Source: an uncultured Flammeovirgaceae bacterium (GTDB taxonomy: Bacteria > Bacteroidota > Bacteroidia > Cytophagales > Cyclobacteriaceae). Taken from it: 64,000 nt of DNA. Within the stretch, counting starts at the first letter, position 1, and the number at the start of each line of letters is the position of its first letter. The stretch spans positions 1-64,000 of the forward strand of contig CAKZYA010000060.1 of NCBI GenBank assembly GCA_937883755.1, written 5' to 3'. The position numbers were made by a program, and so were the translations under genes. The notes below the pieces were generated by a model that did no database searches, was not told where the DNA came from, and was given only the letters and a program-made list of their open reading frames with translations. This document shows positions 18,294-27,170 of this stretch, piece after piece.

Positions 18294-19091
18294 TTAAGAA
18301 CCCTTCGTCTTGAACACCTCTATTACTCGCGGGGCTTGCAGGCTATTAGAAGATAAAGTTCCACTGAAACCCTCGGGTATCACTAAGAAATCGCCCGGGT
18401 AAAAGTGTTGTTTAGAATTATCGTCTTTAGAAGTGATAGTGAGAACACCACTTAGTAGGTGGATCATACGTTCCTGAGATAAGTTTTCAAATACCAATTC
18501 CCGGGAACGTAACATATTTACCGTTAGCTCGACTCCTTCGTAAACAACCTCCTTTTCATAAGTTAGCTCAGAGACTCCGGAAATAATGTCGCGATCAATA
18601 ACCAGAGCTCGGGAAATGAGTGACTTAACCGTGGAGTCTGGTCTATTTTTGGCCACCAGTGCCAATTCAAGGTGCAGACCCCCGTTATCAACGAAATTCC
18701 ACTTCCCATGAAATCCTTTAGCCTGTACAAAGTAATCACCCGAGTGCACTTCAAAAGGAGGTTCATTGGCTGGCTCAACCACGGCTTTTCCATTTATCCA
18801 GAAAATAAATTCTTCCATCGGGAAACTCTCAAACTCATTGGTAATTCCCGTACCGATAGCTACCATATAAATAGCTAGGTCTTTCCCATCGTAAACCTTC
18901 TTCTGATAAACTTTCCGGCTTGGATCTGCTTGCTCAATAGATTTCAGACCTTCGCCAGCCAGCAGCTCTTCAGGAATTTTATAGATCGATGGACTTTCTG
19001 GTAATTCTTGCTGGGCTAGTAGTGCGTGGGTGATAATTAGGCAGAAGCTTCCAATAATAAATGCTCTTCTCATAATCTTTTTTGCAAACAT
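18294..19091 (-). CDS. Exported cupin-domain protein
   Basis: A 265-residue protein with a Sec signal peptide (RRAFIIGSFCLIITHALLAQ); the start may be the ATG at 19091 or the one at 19073. It has two cupin halves: a first with GDYFVQAKGFHGKWNFVDNG and a second with HFYPGDFLVIPEGFSGT preceded by LLSGVLTITSKD. The second has the PGD...P.G cupin motif 2 shape but few of the His ligands of metal cupins, so ligand storage or sensing is as likely as catalysis. It lies just downstream of the membrane AraC regulator on the same strand, which may control it. Confidence 0.78.
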   Translation of the reverse strand: MFAKKIMRRAFIIGSFCLIITHALLAQQELPESPSIYKIPEELLAGEGLKSIEQADPSRKVYQKKVYDGKDLAIYMVAIGTGITNEFESFPMEEFIFWINGKAVVEPANEPPFEVHSGDYFVQAKGFHGKWNFVDNGGLHLELALVAKNRPDSTVKSLISRALVIDRDIISGVSELTYEKEVVYEGVELTVNMLRSRELVFENLSQERMIHLLSGVLTITSKDDNSKQHFYPGDFLVIPEGFSGTLSSNSLQAPRVIEVFKTKGS

Positions 19092-19155
19092 GCTTAGATG
19101 CTGAGAAAGAAAAGTGCAGACGGATAAGTTAAGAGTATGAAATGATAAATGCGGA

Positions 19156-20154
19156 CTAAGCCACCTTCTGATATTTTGAAGGAGTGGTACCTTTCAGTTT
19201 CTTGAAAGCTGAAAAAAACGACGACCGACTACGAAAGCCCACTTCGTACCCAATTGCCTCCATACTATAGGGCATGTTCTCAGCCAGTATGCGGCATGCC
19301 TCTTCAATGCGGTATTCATTTACGTATTCATGAAAGCTTTTTTTCAGGTTATCGTTTAGCATTTGAGATAAGAAGTGTCGGCTGACAGAAAGGCGGTCTG
19401 CTAGTAATTCAAGGCTCAAGTCTGGGTTGCGATAAAGGTTTTCGGTTTCCATCAGATCCGTAAGCTTTTGATGTACGTTGGTAAATTGTTGCTGATTAAT
19501 CTTTTTATGGCGGTACTGTTTTTTCCCTTTCCAGGTACTTGATAGAAAATACCCAATTGTTAGATAAAAAACGATAGAAAAAGTCAACGCCCCCATAATA
19601 TAGGTGGAGAACAAAGCGAGCATGAATCCCAGGCATACTGTAACAAGGGCCAAGTAGATAATAACCGCCTTTTTGCTATTAGAAGGAAGACTGTTTGAAG
19701 TAACAAAACTGGTAATCTCTTTCCGCCAAATTATAGCACTGTATGACAGGTAGATCGTTAAAATAGCGTGAATAATAAACCTGATTCTCCAGTCCCAAGT
19801 AACGAAGTCAAATAAAACCCAAGTAGGCATCAATCCGAGAGCTAATAAGCCAACATGTAAAAGATAGTGGTTGACCATTTTCTGACCTGGATTAATCAGG
19901 ACCTTCATAAGAAACAAAATAGTAGGGCCTAATATCAAATTAGCGGCCAGCCCCAACTTGATAATGTATACGGGCACATCTCCGAAAAAATAGATGCATG
20001 AAACTCCAACTCTTACTAACAAGAAAAGCAATAAAATTCCCAGAAAATAGTCAAATAGAAGGCGAGTGGTTTTAACAAAGAGAAAGTAAAAACTAAGGAT
20101 TAACGCATTAAATACCCCTAAAGCACCAAAGAAGAATAGTATTTTATCAGTCAC
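19156..20154 (-). CDS. Membrane-anchored AraC-family transcriptional regulator
   Basis: A 332-residue protein with six or seven membrane helices (about residues 5-210) and a C-terminal AraC DNA-binding domain (about 230-330) showing LSLELLADRLSVSRHFLSQMLN and MEAIGYEVGFRSRSSFFSAFKK with ending GTTPSKYQ. It has the same architecture as the regulator at 10026 but is clearly diverged and not part of the duplicated segment there. It is followed by the cupin gene and divergent from the M1 peptidase gene across 149 bases, so either could be its target. Confidence 0.88.
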   Translation of the reverse strand: MTDKILFFFGALGVFNALILSFYFLFVKTTRLLFDYFLGILLLFLLVRVGVSCIYFFGDVPVYIIKLGLAANLILGPTILFLMKVLINPGQKMVNHYLLHVGLLALGLMPTWVLFDFVTWDWRIRFIIHAILTIYLSYSAIIWRKEITSFVTSNSLPSNSKKAVIIYLALVTVCLGFMLALFSTYIMGALTFSIVFYLTIGYFLSSTWKGKKQYRHKKINQQQFTNVHQKLTDLMETENLYRNPDLSLELLADRLSVSRHFLSQMLNDNLKKSFHEYVNEYRIEEACRILAENMPYSMEAIGYEVGFRSRSSFFSAFKKLKGTTPSKYQKVA

Positions 20155-20303
20155 TGTTTTTGTTTTAATACCTAAAGCAAGTGAGTAAAAATAAATTATA
20201 TTATGGATATCTTAATCAAATCATGAGAGAGTCAAATAGCAGATAATAAGCTCAATAGTTCCCACCACTTCTGCATATGCATAAACGTTATCTTTTGTAA
20301 AAA

Positions 20304-21455
20304 ATGTTTGTCAGGAAAATCGCACCCGCTTTTTTAGTAATGTTTTTACTAACAATATCTATTCAATCTAACGCTAATGATTTTGAACTAGATGTTATTA
20401 GCTATCACTTAACTATCGAACCTGTTATTGATCAAAGACGAATTAGCGGTACTGTCATCATCAAGTTTCAAATCGATAAGAATGCTGATTCAGTGGTATT
20501 GAAATCCGGAAACCTTACAATTGATAAGGTGACTGGAGAGCATGTTATAGGTTTTGAGAATAGTGATGGTAATTTAGTTATCAAACTGTCAGCAAGAGAA
20601 AAGAAGGAAAATGAACTAACTATTGATTACCACGGGAATCCAACGAGGGGGCTTTTATTCGATGTGGATCGAGGCCAAGCCTTTACGGTGTACTCGACTA
20701 GCCAATGGATGGTCTGCCATGACTCACCCGGAGATAAAGCTTTGTTTCATTTGAATATATCTGTTCCGGTTGATAAGAACTGTATCGCCAGTGGAGAGTT
20801 GGTGAGCGAGGTGCGCAAGAATGGTAAAGTACAATATTCCTATCAACAAAATTATGAATCACCAACCTACACCTATGGATTTGCCATTGGTAATTTCCAC
20901 CAAGCAGAAGAAAAGCGGGGAGATGTAGTGCTAAAATACTACTCACAAGATTATTCTTCAGACCAGCTTACAACCATCTTTCAGGAAACCCCAATGATGA
21001 TTTCTTTCTTTGAAGAAAAATCTGGTATTAAGTATGATCAGTCTTCATACTCCCAAATACTCATCGGAGACTACTATCAAGAAATGTCAGGTTATTCAAC
21101 ATTAAAAGACACTTATGGAGAGCTAGTATTACAAGATAGTACCGAAACAAATCTGATCTCACATGAACTAGCGCATCAATGGTGGGGTAATCGGATTACT
21201 TGTAAGAGTTGGAATCACTTTTGGCTTAACGAGGCCATTGCAACCTTTATGTCGGCGGCTTATAATGAATATCGTTTTGGTAAGGAAGTGTATCTTGCTA
21301 ATATCAATTCCTACTATCAAGTATACGAAGCTGTAAAGAACCGAGATAAAGATAAGCCGCTCGTTTTTGCCAGTTGGTCAAACCCATCGAGGGATGATCG
21401 AAACCTAGTCTACTTTAAAGGAGCGTATGTATTACATTTGTTAAGAGAAAAATAG
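20304..21455 (+). CDS. M1-family metallopeptidase, C-terminus lost by frameshift
   Basis: A 383-residue product of an exported zinc aminopeptidase-like protein, with signal peptide AFLVMFLLTISIQSNAN. The gluzincin site is complete: HELAH at H287/E288/H291 and the third ligand E310 in WLNEAIATF. The exopeptidase GAMEN signature is replaced by a segment ending in MSGYSTL, so peptide-end specificity is uncertain. The frame stops at a TAG at 21453, but the family sequence continues in another frame to 21610, so about 50 residues are lost. A TATCTTTTG box near 20288 resembles a Bacteroidota -7 element but sits very close to the ATG. Confidence 0.78.
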   Translation: MFVRKIAPAFLVMFLLTISIQSNANDFELDVISYHLTIEPVIDQRRISGTVIIKFQIDKNADSVVLKSGNLTIDKVTGEHVIGFENSDGNLVIKLSAREKKENELTIDYHGNPTRGLLFDVDRGQAFTVYSTSQWMVCHDSPGDKALFHLNISVPVDKNCIASGELVSEVRKNGKVQYSYQQNYESPTYTYGFAIGNFHQAEEKRGDVVLKYYSQDYSSDQLTTIFQETPMMISFFEEKSGIKYDQSSYSQILIGDYYQEMSGYSTLKDTYGELVLQDSTETNLISHELAHQWWGNRITCKSWNHFWLNEAIATFMSAAYNEYRFGKEVYLANINSYYQVYEAVKNRDKDKPLVFASWSNPSRDDRNLVYFKGAYVLHLLREK

Positions 21456-21610
21456 GTGATGAGGGGTTTTGGAATGCAATTAAATATTATACCACCAAGC
21501 ACTTTGGTAAGTCAGTTGAGACAGATGACTTTCAAAAAGCTATGGAAGAATCTTCTGGTATTGACCTAAAAGATTTTTTCAATGAATGGGTTTATAAGAA
21601 CGAAAGATAA
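21455..21610 (+). pseudogene. Out-of-frame C-terminal remainder of the M1 peptidase
   Basis: Read one base back relative to the preceding gene, this stretch encodes IGDEGFWNAIKYYTTKHFGK... followed by DLKDFFNEWVYKNER-stop, the usual end of the M1 catalytic domain in short members. The junction is a run of five A residues (GAGAAAAATAGG); a sixth A would restore a single frame. That points to a one-base deletion or to a base-calling error rather than programmed frameshifting, since no canonical slippery heptamer is present. Confidence 0.7.
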
Positions 21611-21666
21611 CATAATTTAGAAGATCATAGCTACACCAGACACCACTTACTACCTAAAATCAAAAC

Positions 21667-22167
21667 ATGAAAAAGATTAGACTTGAAATTAAATGGGCGT
21701 TGATATTTGTTACAGTGTTCTTATTTTGGATGCTCTTGGAAAAACTCGTTGGGTTGCACAGCACACACATTGACAAACACATGTATCTGACTAACTTATA
21801 TGCTATTCCGGCGATAGCTATCTACGTATTAGCTTTAAGGGATAAGAAGAAAAAAGATTACAACGGTCAGATGACCTTTAAACAGGGGGTTATTTCAGGG
21901 CTAATAGTTACGGTAATCGTAACATTTTTTTCGCCACTCACTCAATGGATTACTTCAACCATCATTACGCCTGAATACTTTCCGAATGTGATTGCATATT
22001 CGGTTGAAACAGGATATTACAAATCGTTGGAAGAGGCAGCAGCCTACTTCAATCTAGAAAACTACATAGTGCAAAGTACAATTGGCGCATTTGTAATGGG
22101 AGCTGTAACATCTGCAATCGTAGCGTTTTTTATAAGAACGAAATTGAAAGATAGAAGCATTGCGTAA
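21667..22167 (+). CDS. DUF4199 membrane protein
   Basis: A 166-residue inner-membrane protein with four predicted helices. It matches DUF4199: a first helix after KKIRLEIKWALIF, a KKKDYNGQMTFKQGVISGLIVT segment before helix 3, the intervening amphipathic stretch with SLEEAAAYFNLENY, and a final helix from STIGAFVMGAVTSAIVAFF. Function is unknown; members are widespread in Bacteroidota. It follows the broken M1 peptidase by 56 bases. Confidence 0.82.
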   Translation: MKKIRLEIKWALIFVTVFLFWMLLEKLVGLHSTHIDKHMYLTNLYAIPAIAIYVLALRDKKKKDYNGQMTFKQGVISGLIVTVIVTFFSPLTQWITSTIITPEYFPNVIAYSVETGYYKSLEEAAAYFNLENYIVQSTIGAFVMGAVTSAIVAFFIRTKLKDRSIA

Positions 22168-22319
22168 TAGCAGCATATGAAGCCATCGCGCCCAATTTGA
22201 AAAATGAAAGATTACCGGTACTTCTAATCTTGCATTCTGCTTATACTAAAGTTTGCGGGCACAATACTTGTATCTAACCCTCCCAATCTTACTGAAGATT
22301 CCCTCTGTCGTTAGCATAG

Positions 22320-22352
22320 ATCACAAAATGTTATTATTATTGATTTTGTGAT
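22320..22352. promoter_or_regulatory. 10-base perfect inverted repeat before the propeller gene
   Basis: ATCACAAAAT at 22320-22329 and ATTTTGTGAT at 22343-22352 are perfectly complementary with a 13-base AT-rich gap. The right arm ends 16 bases before the ATG at 22369. Such a site could be a dimeric regulator operator or an mRNA hairpin near the start. The GTG at 22348 falls inside it, which supports the later ATG as the real start. Confidence 0.4.
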
Positions 22353-22368
22353 ATTCAAAAGTTCTACT

Positions 22369-25300
22369 ATGCTACACATACTTACCAAAAAATTCATTTA
22401 CCTCTTCTTTATCGCCCTAAGTGTTGAACTTTACGCTCAAGATGCAACTCTCTTAAGTGGTATGGATTACCGTCCGGTGGGCCCTATGCGGGGTGGCCGG
22501 GTTACTACCGTTACGGGTATTACCGGGCAACCTAATGTATTCTATATGGGCAGCTCGGGAGGCGGAGTCTGGAAAACTGCTGACTACGGTCAAAGTTGGA
22601 ACAATGTTTCTGATGGCTACTTCAGTACGCCTTCAACGGGAGCCATCCGGGCAGCTGCTTCCAATCCTGATATTGTCTACGTCGGCACGGGTTCCGACGG
22701 GCTACGTAGCAATGTTATCGCTGGAAAAGGCGTGTACAAATCAACCAATGCCGGCGAAAGCTGGGAGTTTGTTGGTTTGAAAGATGCTGGACAGATTGGC
22801 GCGGTAGAGATTGATCCGAGCAACCCCGACCGCGCGTTTGTAGCCGCTATCGGCAATGCTTTTGCCCCGAACGAGGAGCGAGGCGTATTCCGCACTACCG
22901 ATGGCGGATCTAACTGGGAAAAAGTATTGTTTCATTCGGATACAGTAGGCGCGGTAGACTTGGAGTTTAAACCGGATGATGCTCAAGTGCTTTACGCCAC
23001 CCTCTGGCGAGCCGAGCGCAAGCCCTGGACGATTATTAGCGGCAGCACTGAAGGTGGTATCTATAAATCTACCGACGGCGGGGATACCTGGGAGAAGAAA
23101 ACCGAAGGCTTACCATCTGACCTAATCGGTAAGATTGATCTGGCCGTTTCCGCTGATGATCCTAACCGACTGTACGCGCTAGTTGAAGCCCCAGTAGGTG
23201 AGGGGGGATTGTACCGTTCCGACGATGCCGGAGAAAGCTTTACATTGGTAAGCACGAAGAAAGAACTGCTCGACCGTCCGTTCTACTACTGCAACATTGA
23301 CGCCAATCCTAAAGATGCCGATATCGTGTTCGGTAGTGCTACTCGCTTTTTCCGATCCGATAACGGTGGCGAAGACTGGAAACAACTGTCTACTCCCCAC
23401 GGCGATAATCACGATTTGTGGATTAATCCCAACGATACTTCTATCTGGGTTCAATCGAACGATGGCGGGGCGAACGTAACACTCAACAGCGGAGAAAGCT
23501 GGTCAACCCAATTTAATCAGCCTACCGCCGAATTATATCAAGTAGATGTAGACAATCAGTTTGTGTACTGGCTATACGCCGGGCAGCAGGATAATTACTC
23601 GACGATCGCGGTGCCTAGTTTGCCACCCTACGGAGTGCAGGCCGGTTCCAATTCCTATATCATCAATACCGGAGGTTGTGAAACGGGCCCTGCCGTGCCC
23701 AAACCCGGTGATCCTAACATTGTTTACGCTAACTGCAAAGGGCGCTTTGGAGTGTACGACAAACGTACTGGGCAGGAGATGCAGTATTACGTAGGAGCAT
23801 CCAATATGTACGGTCACAATCCAAAGGATCTGAAATTCCGTTTTCAGCGGGTTTCACCCATTCACGTGTCACCTCATAATCCTGATGTGATTTACCACAC
23901 CTCCCAGTACGTACATAAAACTACCGATGAGGGTAAAACTTGGGAAGTTATTTCGCCTGACCTCACCGCTTTTACTCCTGAAACTCAGGTAATTTCTGGT
24001 TCACCCATCACTCGTGATATTACCGGAGAGGAATTCTACAGCACCATCTACGATATTCGGGAATCGTCCCTGGAAGCGGGAGTGATTTGGACGGGAGCCA
24101 ACGATGGGCCAGTGTACGTAACCCGCAACGGTGGTGAAGAGTGGACGAATGTAACTCCCGATGGTTTAGATGGGGGCGGACGGGTAGAGACGGTTGAACC
24201 TTCGTCGCATCAAGAGGGTAAGGCCTACTTTGCTACTTATCGCTACCTGTTAGGCGATTTCAAGCCGTACATTTACAAAACTGAAGACTACGGGCAGTCG
24301 TGGACACTGCTTACCGATGGCAACAACGGTATTCCAGCGGATATTCCGACTCGCGTAATTCGGGAAGACCCGGAACGAGCCGGACTTTTGTACGCTGGAA
24401 CCGACAATGGCGTGTATATTTCTTTTGATGATGGTCAGCAGTGGCAACCCTTCCAGCAGAACCTTCCGGTGACGCCGATTACTGATATGAAGATTCACGA
24501 TAACGACCTAGTAATGTCTACGATGGGGCGCGGATTCTGGATTCTGGATAATCTGGCTCCCGCCCGGGCACTGACTTCCGAAGTTGCTAGTCAAGAAGCC
24601 GTTCTATTTCACACGAACCAAGCTTACCGTATGCACTATCGCGAAACTGATTCTTCGGCAGTGCCGATGTACCCTAACGCTGGGTTGATTATCGACTACT
24701 ATCTAGCTAATGATGCTGAAGAAGTACAAATTGAGATCCGTGATGCTGAGCAAAACCTGGTTCGGCAGTTCTCCAGCAGCAATCCGGCAGGTGAATCTGC
24801 TGATAATGCTCGGAGTGCCGACCAACGGGATATGAGTACAGAATACACTTCGCTAGATTACCAAACGATACTCAGCGATACTAAGGGAGGACACCGAATT
24901 ATCTGGGATTTACGTCACGCCGGACCCTGGCACGAAGAAATCAGTCGGCGAGGCAGTGGCGGACCTTTGGTTGTTCCCGGAACCTACGAGATCAAACTTA
25001 CGGCCAACGGAAGTACTCAGACTCAAATGGCTGAAGTAAAAGCTGATCCACGCGCTTTAGAAGCAGGCACCACTCAGGAGGATTTAGTTGCTCAACAAGA
25101 GTTATCGCTCAAAGTGCGTAGCCTCTTGTCGGATGTACGAAAGCTGGAGTACGCTCTCAGTAATCGTAAAGGTGAGATAGACTCTCTAATGGAAAGTGGT
25201 TCAGCTAAAAAAGCTATGAAGCGAGAGTTAGAATCCATCCGCGAAGCTCTGGAAAAAGTAAGCACTCCCGAAGGTCGCTACATGACCCCTATGTTGGTAG

Positions 25301-25440
25301 ATCAAACTTCATATCTCTACTATATGCTTGGGCAAGCTGACCAACGCCCAGGGCAGGATGCTTACCAGCGCTACGAAGTACTTCTTCAGCAGTACGATGG
25401 TCTACAATCGGATAATGACGAGTACGTAGGAAGCTGGTGA
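22369..25440 (+). CDS. Large exported Asp-box (BNR/VPS10-like) beta-propeller protein
   Basis: A 1023-residue protein with a signal peptide ending at LYAQ. The first about 740 residues carry many Asp-box repeats of the form S/T-x-D/N-x-G-x-x-W (STNAGESW, TTDGGSNW, STDGGDTW, TTDEGKTW, TEDYGQSW), giving one or two multi-bladed propellers like those of VPS10/sortilin and sialidase-type folds. The C-terminal part has a strand-rich region with GGHRIIWDLRHAGPW, then a helical tail. Databases often call such Bacteroidota proteins glycosyl hydrolases, but no sialidase arginine triad or catalytic Tyr/Glu is evident, so enzymatic activity is doubtful. Confidence 0.85.
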   Translation: MLHILTKKFIYLFFIALSVELYAQDATLLSGMDYRPVGPMRGGRVTTVTGITGQPNVFYMGSSGGGVWKTADYGQSWNNVSDGYFSTPSTGAIRAAASNPDIVYVGTGSDGLRSNVIAGKGVYKSTNAGESWEFVGLKDAGQIGAVEIDPSNPDRAFVAAIGNAFAPNEERGVFRTTDGGSNWEKVLFHSDTVGAVDLEFKPDDAQVLYATLWRAERKPWTIISGSTEGGIYKSTDGGDTWEKKTEGLPSDLIGKIDLAVSADDPNRLYALVEAPVGEGGLYRSDDAGESFTLVSTKKELLDRPFYYCNIDANPKDADIVFGSATRFFRSDNGGEDWKQLSTPHGDNHDLWINPNDTSIWVQSNDGGANVTLNSGESWSTQFNQPTAELYQVDVDNQFVYWLYAGQQDNYSTIAVPSLPPYGVQAGSNSYIINTGGCETGPAVPKPGDPNIVYANCKGRFGVYDKRTGQEMQYYVGASNMYGHNPKDLKFRFQRVSPIHVSPHNPDVIYHTSQYVHKTTDEGKTWEVISPDLTAFTPETQVISGSPITRDITGEEFYSTIYDIRESSLEAGVIWTGANDGPVYVTRNGGEEWTNVTPDGLDGGGRVETVEPSSHQEGKAYFATYRYLLGDFKPYIYKTEDYGQSWTLLTDGNNGIPADIPTRVIREDPERAGLLYAGTDNGVYISFDDGQQWQPFQQNLPVTPITDMKIHDNDLVMSTMGRGFWILDNLAPARALTSEVASQEAVLFHTNQAYRMHYRETDSSAVPMYPNAGLIIDYYLANDAEEVQIEIRDAEQNLVRQFSSSNPAGESADNARSADQRDMSTEYTSLDYQTILSDTKGGHRIIWDLRHAGPWHEEISRRGSGGPLVVPGTYEIKLTANGSTQTQMAEVKADPRALEAGTTQEDLVAQQELSLKVRSLLSDVRKLEYALSNRKGEIDSLMESGSAKKAMKRELESIREALEKVSTPEGRYMTPMLVDQTSYLYYMLGQADQRPGQDAYQRYEVLLQQYDGLQSDNDEYVGSW

Positions 25441-25556
25441 TGGAAATCCGGAGTCTGGAGACCGGAGCCGGAGGTTGGGAAGACAAGAGCTGAAAATTGA
25501 AGTCTAGATACTTATTTCCATCTTCCCACTAGATTACCGACAAGTTTTCCAAGTGA

Positions 25557-25590
25557 GTTGAAAGCTGTAAACCCATTTACAGCTTTCAAC
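25557..25590. repeat. 15-base perfect stem-loop
   Basis: GTTGAAAGCTGTAAA (25557-25571) and TTTACAGCTTTCAAC (25576-25590) form a perfect 15-base stem with loop CCCA, extendable by one A-T pair. It lies 116 bases after the propeller gene. No T-run follows on either strand, so it is not a classical intrinsic terminator, although the stem is strong enough to stabilise an mRNA 3' end. Confidence 0.55.
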
Positions 25591-25692
25591 TTCCAAAAAA
25601 TTGCAAAAGCAAAAGTTACATTTCAGTTCTTAGAATCCACAAACCGTTATAGTCTTGCTGGCTTAGGGGCTTTATGGTACCAACCATCGAGT

Positions 25693-25824
25693 GCCAGTCT
25701 GCTTAGTACTAACCACTTGTGAGGCGAAAAGACTGGCTTGTAGCAATTTGCATAGTAAATGATCAAGCATTTGTGCCTCACTTCGTAGAATGGCTTTGGA
25801 CTAAATCCAAAGCCTAAGGTTAGT
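25693..25824. other. Possible structured RNA or element in the 25441-25893 spacer
   Basis: Four complementary pairs lie close together: GCCAGTCT (25693) with AGACTGGC (25730), GTGAGGC (25719) with GCCTCAC (25775), GGCTTTGGA (25792) with TCCAAAGCC (25806), and ACTAACC (25708) with GGTTAGT (25818). The first two interleave in an A-B-A'-B' order, as in a pseudoknot or in alternative folds. There is no reading frame. It could be a regulatory leader for the gene at 25894, a small RNA, or a decayed mobile element. The rest of this 453-base spacer shows only the stem-loop at 25557. Confidence 0.35.
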
Positions 25825-25893
25825 TCGTAGATAACATATCTGGCTAGGAGACTGTCAATTATGGTTTTTTTCGATCAACCTAATCAATTAGCA

Positions 25894-26964
25894 ATGAGAA
25901 AGCTTACAACTCTACTGATTCTGTCTGTCACCTTCACTTCGTCGCTATTTGCCCAGTTGGGTAATGATGTAATCTATCGCTTTGATGGTGAACCTCTAGC
26001 ATGTTCAGTTTCTAGTATTTCTAGGGATGAAATTCGTTACAAAGAAGCATCCGCTTCGTCTCAAAATCGCGAGTCTAGTCTTGAAAAAGATCGAGCCTTG
26101 CTCATTTTTCGCGAGAATGGTGATTTTCTTCTTCCTTATGGCAACAACTCAGTTTGGGTAAGCGGTGCCAACGCCCGTATTCATAAAATCATCACGAAAG
26201 ACCACTCAATTTATCCGGCGCTGTTTTTAGAGATTGAAGGAAATACTATTCACTATCAGGACTACACCAATAAGACCAATCAGGAAGTGAGTACCGATGA
26301 TGTACTGATAGTTATCCGAAAGGACGGAAGCCACCAATTATTTGCCCCCACCACTCAGGTGGTAGAAGCACTAGCAACACTCAGCCAAAACATGGAAGCT
26401 TACACATCCTCAAAAGGAGTGCATGCCGAAGAAGTACCTGAAGTTAACCTGGTAGAACTAACAGCTGATGAAGAAGCTCATTTTATTGAAATAGCAGAAA
26501 CGAAAGCGGGTGATTTTGGCCGTTATCTAGGAATTATATGCGACCCCCGTGACACTCCGGAAGATAAACTATATTCGGTGAATGCTGCGGTCAAACTTTT
26601 CATTAGCGACTCGGCTAAGATTGAAGTATCTTCCACAAAAAGTGAACGCAAAAAGTATTTTACCGTTCGGGACTATCTAGAGCGGTTGCGGATTTTGCCT
26701 TACGACCGGGTAGACATTACCTGGATGCAAGCTAATATGGTATGTGGGTTACGCCCTGGGCTAGACGGTAAATACTACGGAGTAATTGCTGCCCAGCAGT
26801 TGTTTAAAGGCTACTTAGACAACAAAGTAGTGTATCAGGATGTGACCGAAAAAGATGTTGAGGTGGTGCTTACCCGCTACGAAGTATTTGATGAAGGAGA
26901 GAAGCAGCAAAAGTGGGATGTATTTTTGTCAAATATTGGGGTACAGCAAACCAGAGATAAATAG
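25894..26964 (+). CDS. Exported protein with two small beta-rich modules, unknown family
   Basis: A 356-residue protein with a signal peptide (RKLTTLLILSVTFTSSLFAQ); the ATG at 25894 is chosen over one at 25861. Two similar modules follow: the first begins NDVIYRFDGEPLACSVSSIS and ends ALLIFRENGDFLLP, the second begins ALFLEIEGNTIHYQ and ends VLIVIRKDGSHQLF. The C-terminal half is conserved with the paralogue at 27774, notably LRPGLDGKYYGVIAAQQLF and the last 30 residues. It starts a six-gene same-strand run of exported proteins ending in the T9SS protein. No function is known; an envelope or surface-assembly role is inference. Confidence 0.75.
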   Translation: MRKLTTLLILSVTFTSSLFAQLGNDVIYRFDGEPLACSVSSISRDEIRYKEASASSQNRESSLEKDRALLIFRENGDFLLPYGNNSVWVSGANARIHKIITKDHSIYPALFLEIEGNTIHYQDYTNKTNQEVSTDDVLIVIRKDGSHQLFAPTTQVVEALATLSQNMEAYTSSKGVHAEEVPEVNLVELTADEEAHFIEIAETKAGDFGRYLGIICDPRDTPEDKLYSVNAAVKLFISDSAKIEVSSTKSERKKYFTVRDYLERLRILPYDRVDITWMQANMVCGLRPGLDGKYYGVIAAQQLFKGYLDNKVVYQDVTEKDVEVVLTRYEVFDEGEKQQKWDVFLSNIGVQQTRDK

Positions 26965-27064
26965 AAAAATAAGCTACCTTCGTCGCGTAGAAAATGCTGT
27001 ACATTCATTCAGTACGTCTTATTGAAAAAAGTAGGTATACTTGTGGTTACATTTTTAGTAAATG

Positions 27065-27124
27065 AGCTACTAAAGATTGTAATTTAAGTATAAACTTTGT
27101 ACTTAAGTTAAGATTTTAGTAGCT
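27065..27124. repeat. Long AT-rich hairpin between two module-protein genes
   Basis: AGCTACTAAA (27065-27074) pairs with TTTAGTAGCT (27115-27124), and TAATTTAAGTA (27080-27090) pairs with TACTTAAGTTA (27100-27110) with one G-T pair, giving about 21 pairs in a 60-base structure with a small internal loop. It lies in the 206-base spacer 46 bases before the next gene. It could be a transcript-processing or attenuation element separating expression of the genes either side. Confidence 0.5.
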
Positions 27125-27170
27125 TAGATGCTGGATAAAATCAAATTTTGATTGTATTAAGCGAATAGCT

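Noticed and set aside
21440-21460. Programmed frameshift in the M1 peptidase
   Set aside because: No X-XXY-YYZ heptamer and no clear downstream structure; a one-base A-run deletion explains it more simply.
22369-25440. Sialidase or glycoside hydrolase activity for the Asp-box protein
   Set aside because: Asp-boxes are structural; the arginine triad and catalytic residues of sialidases are not visible.
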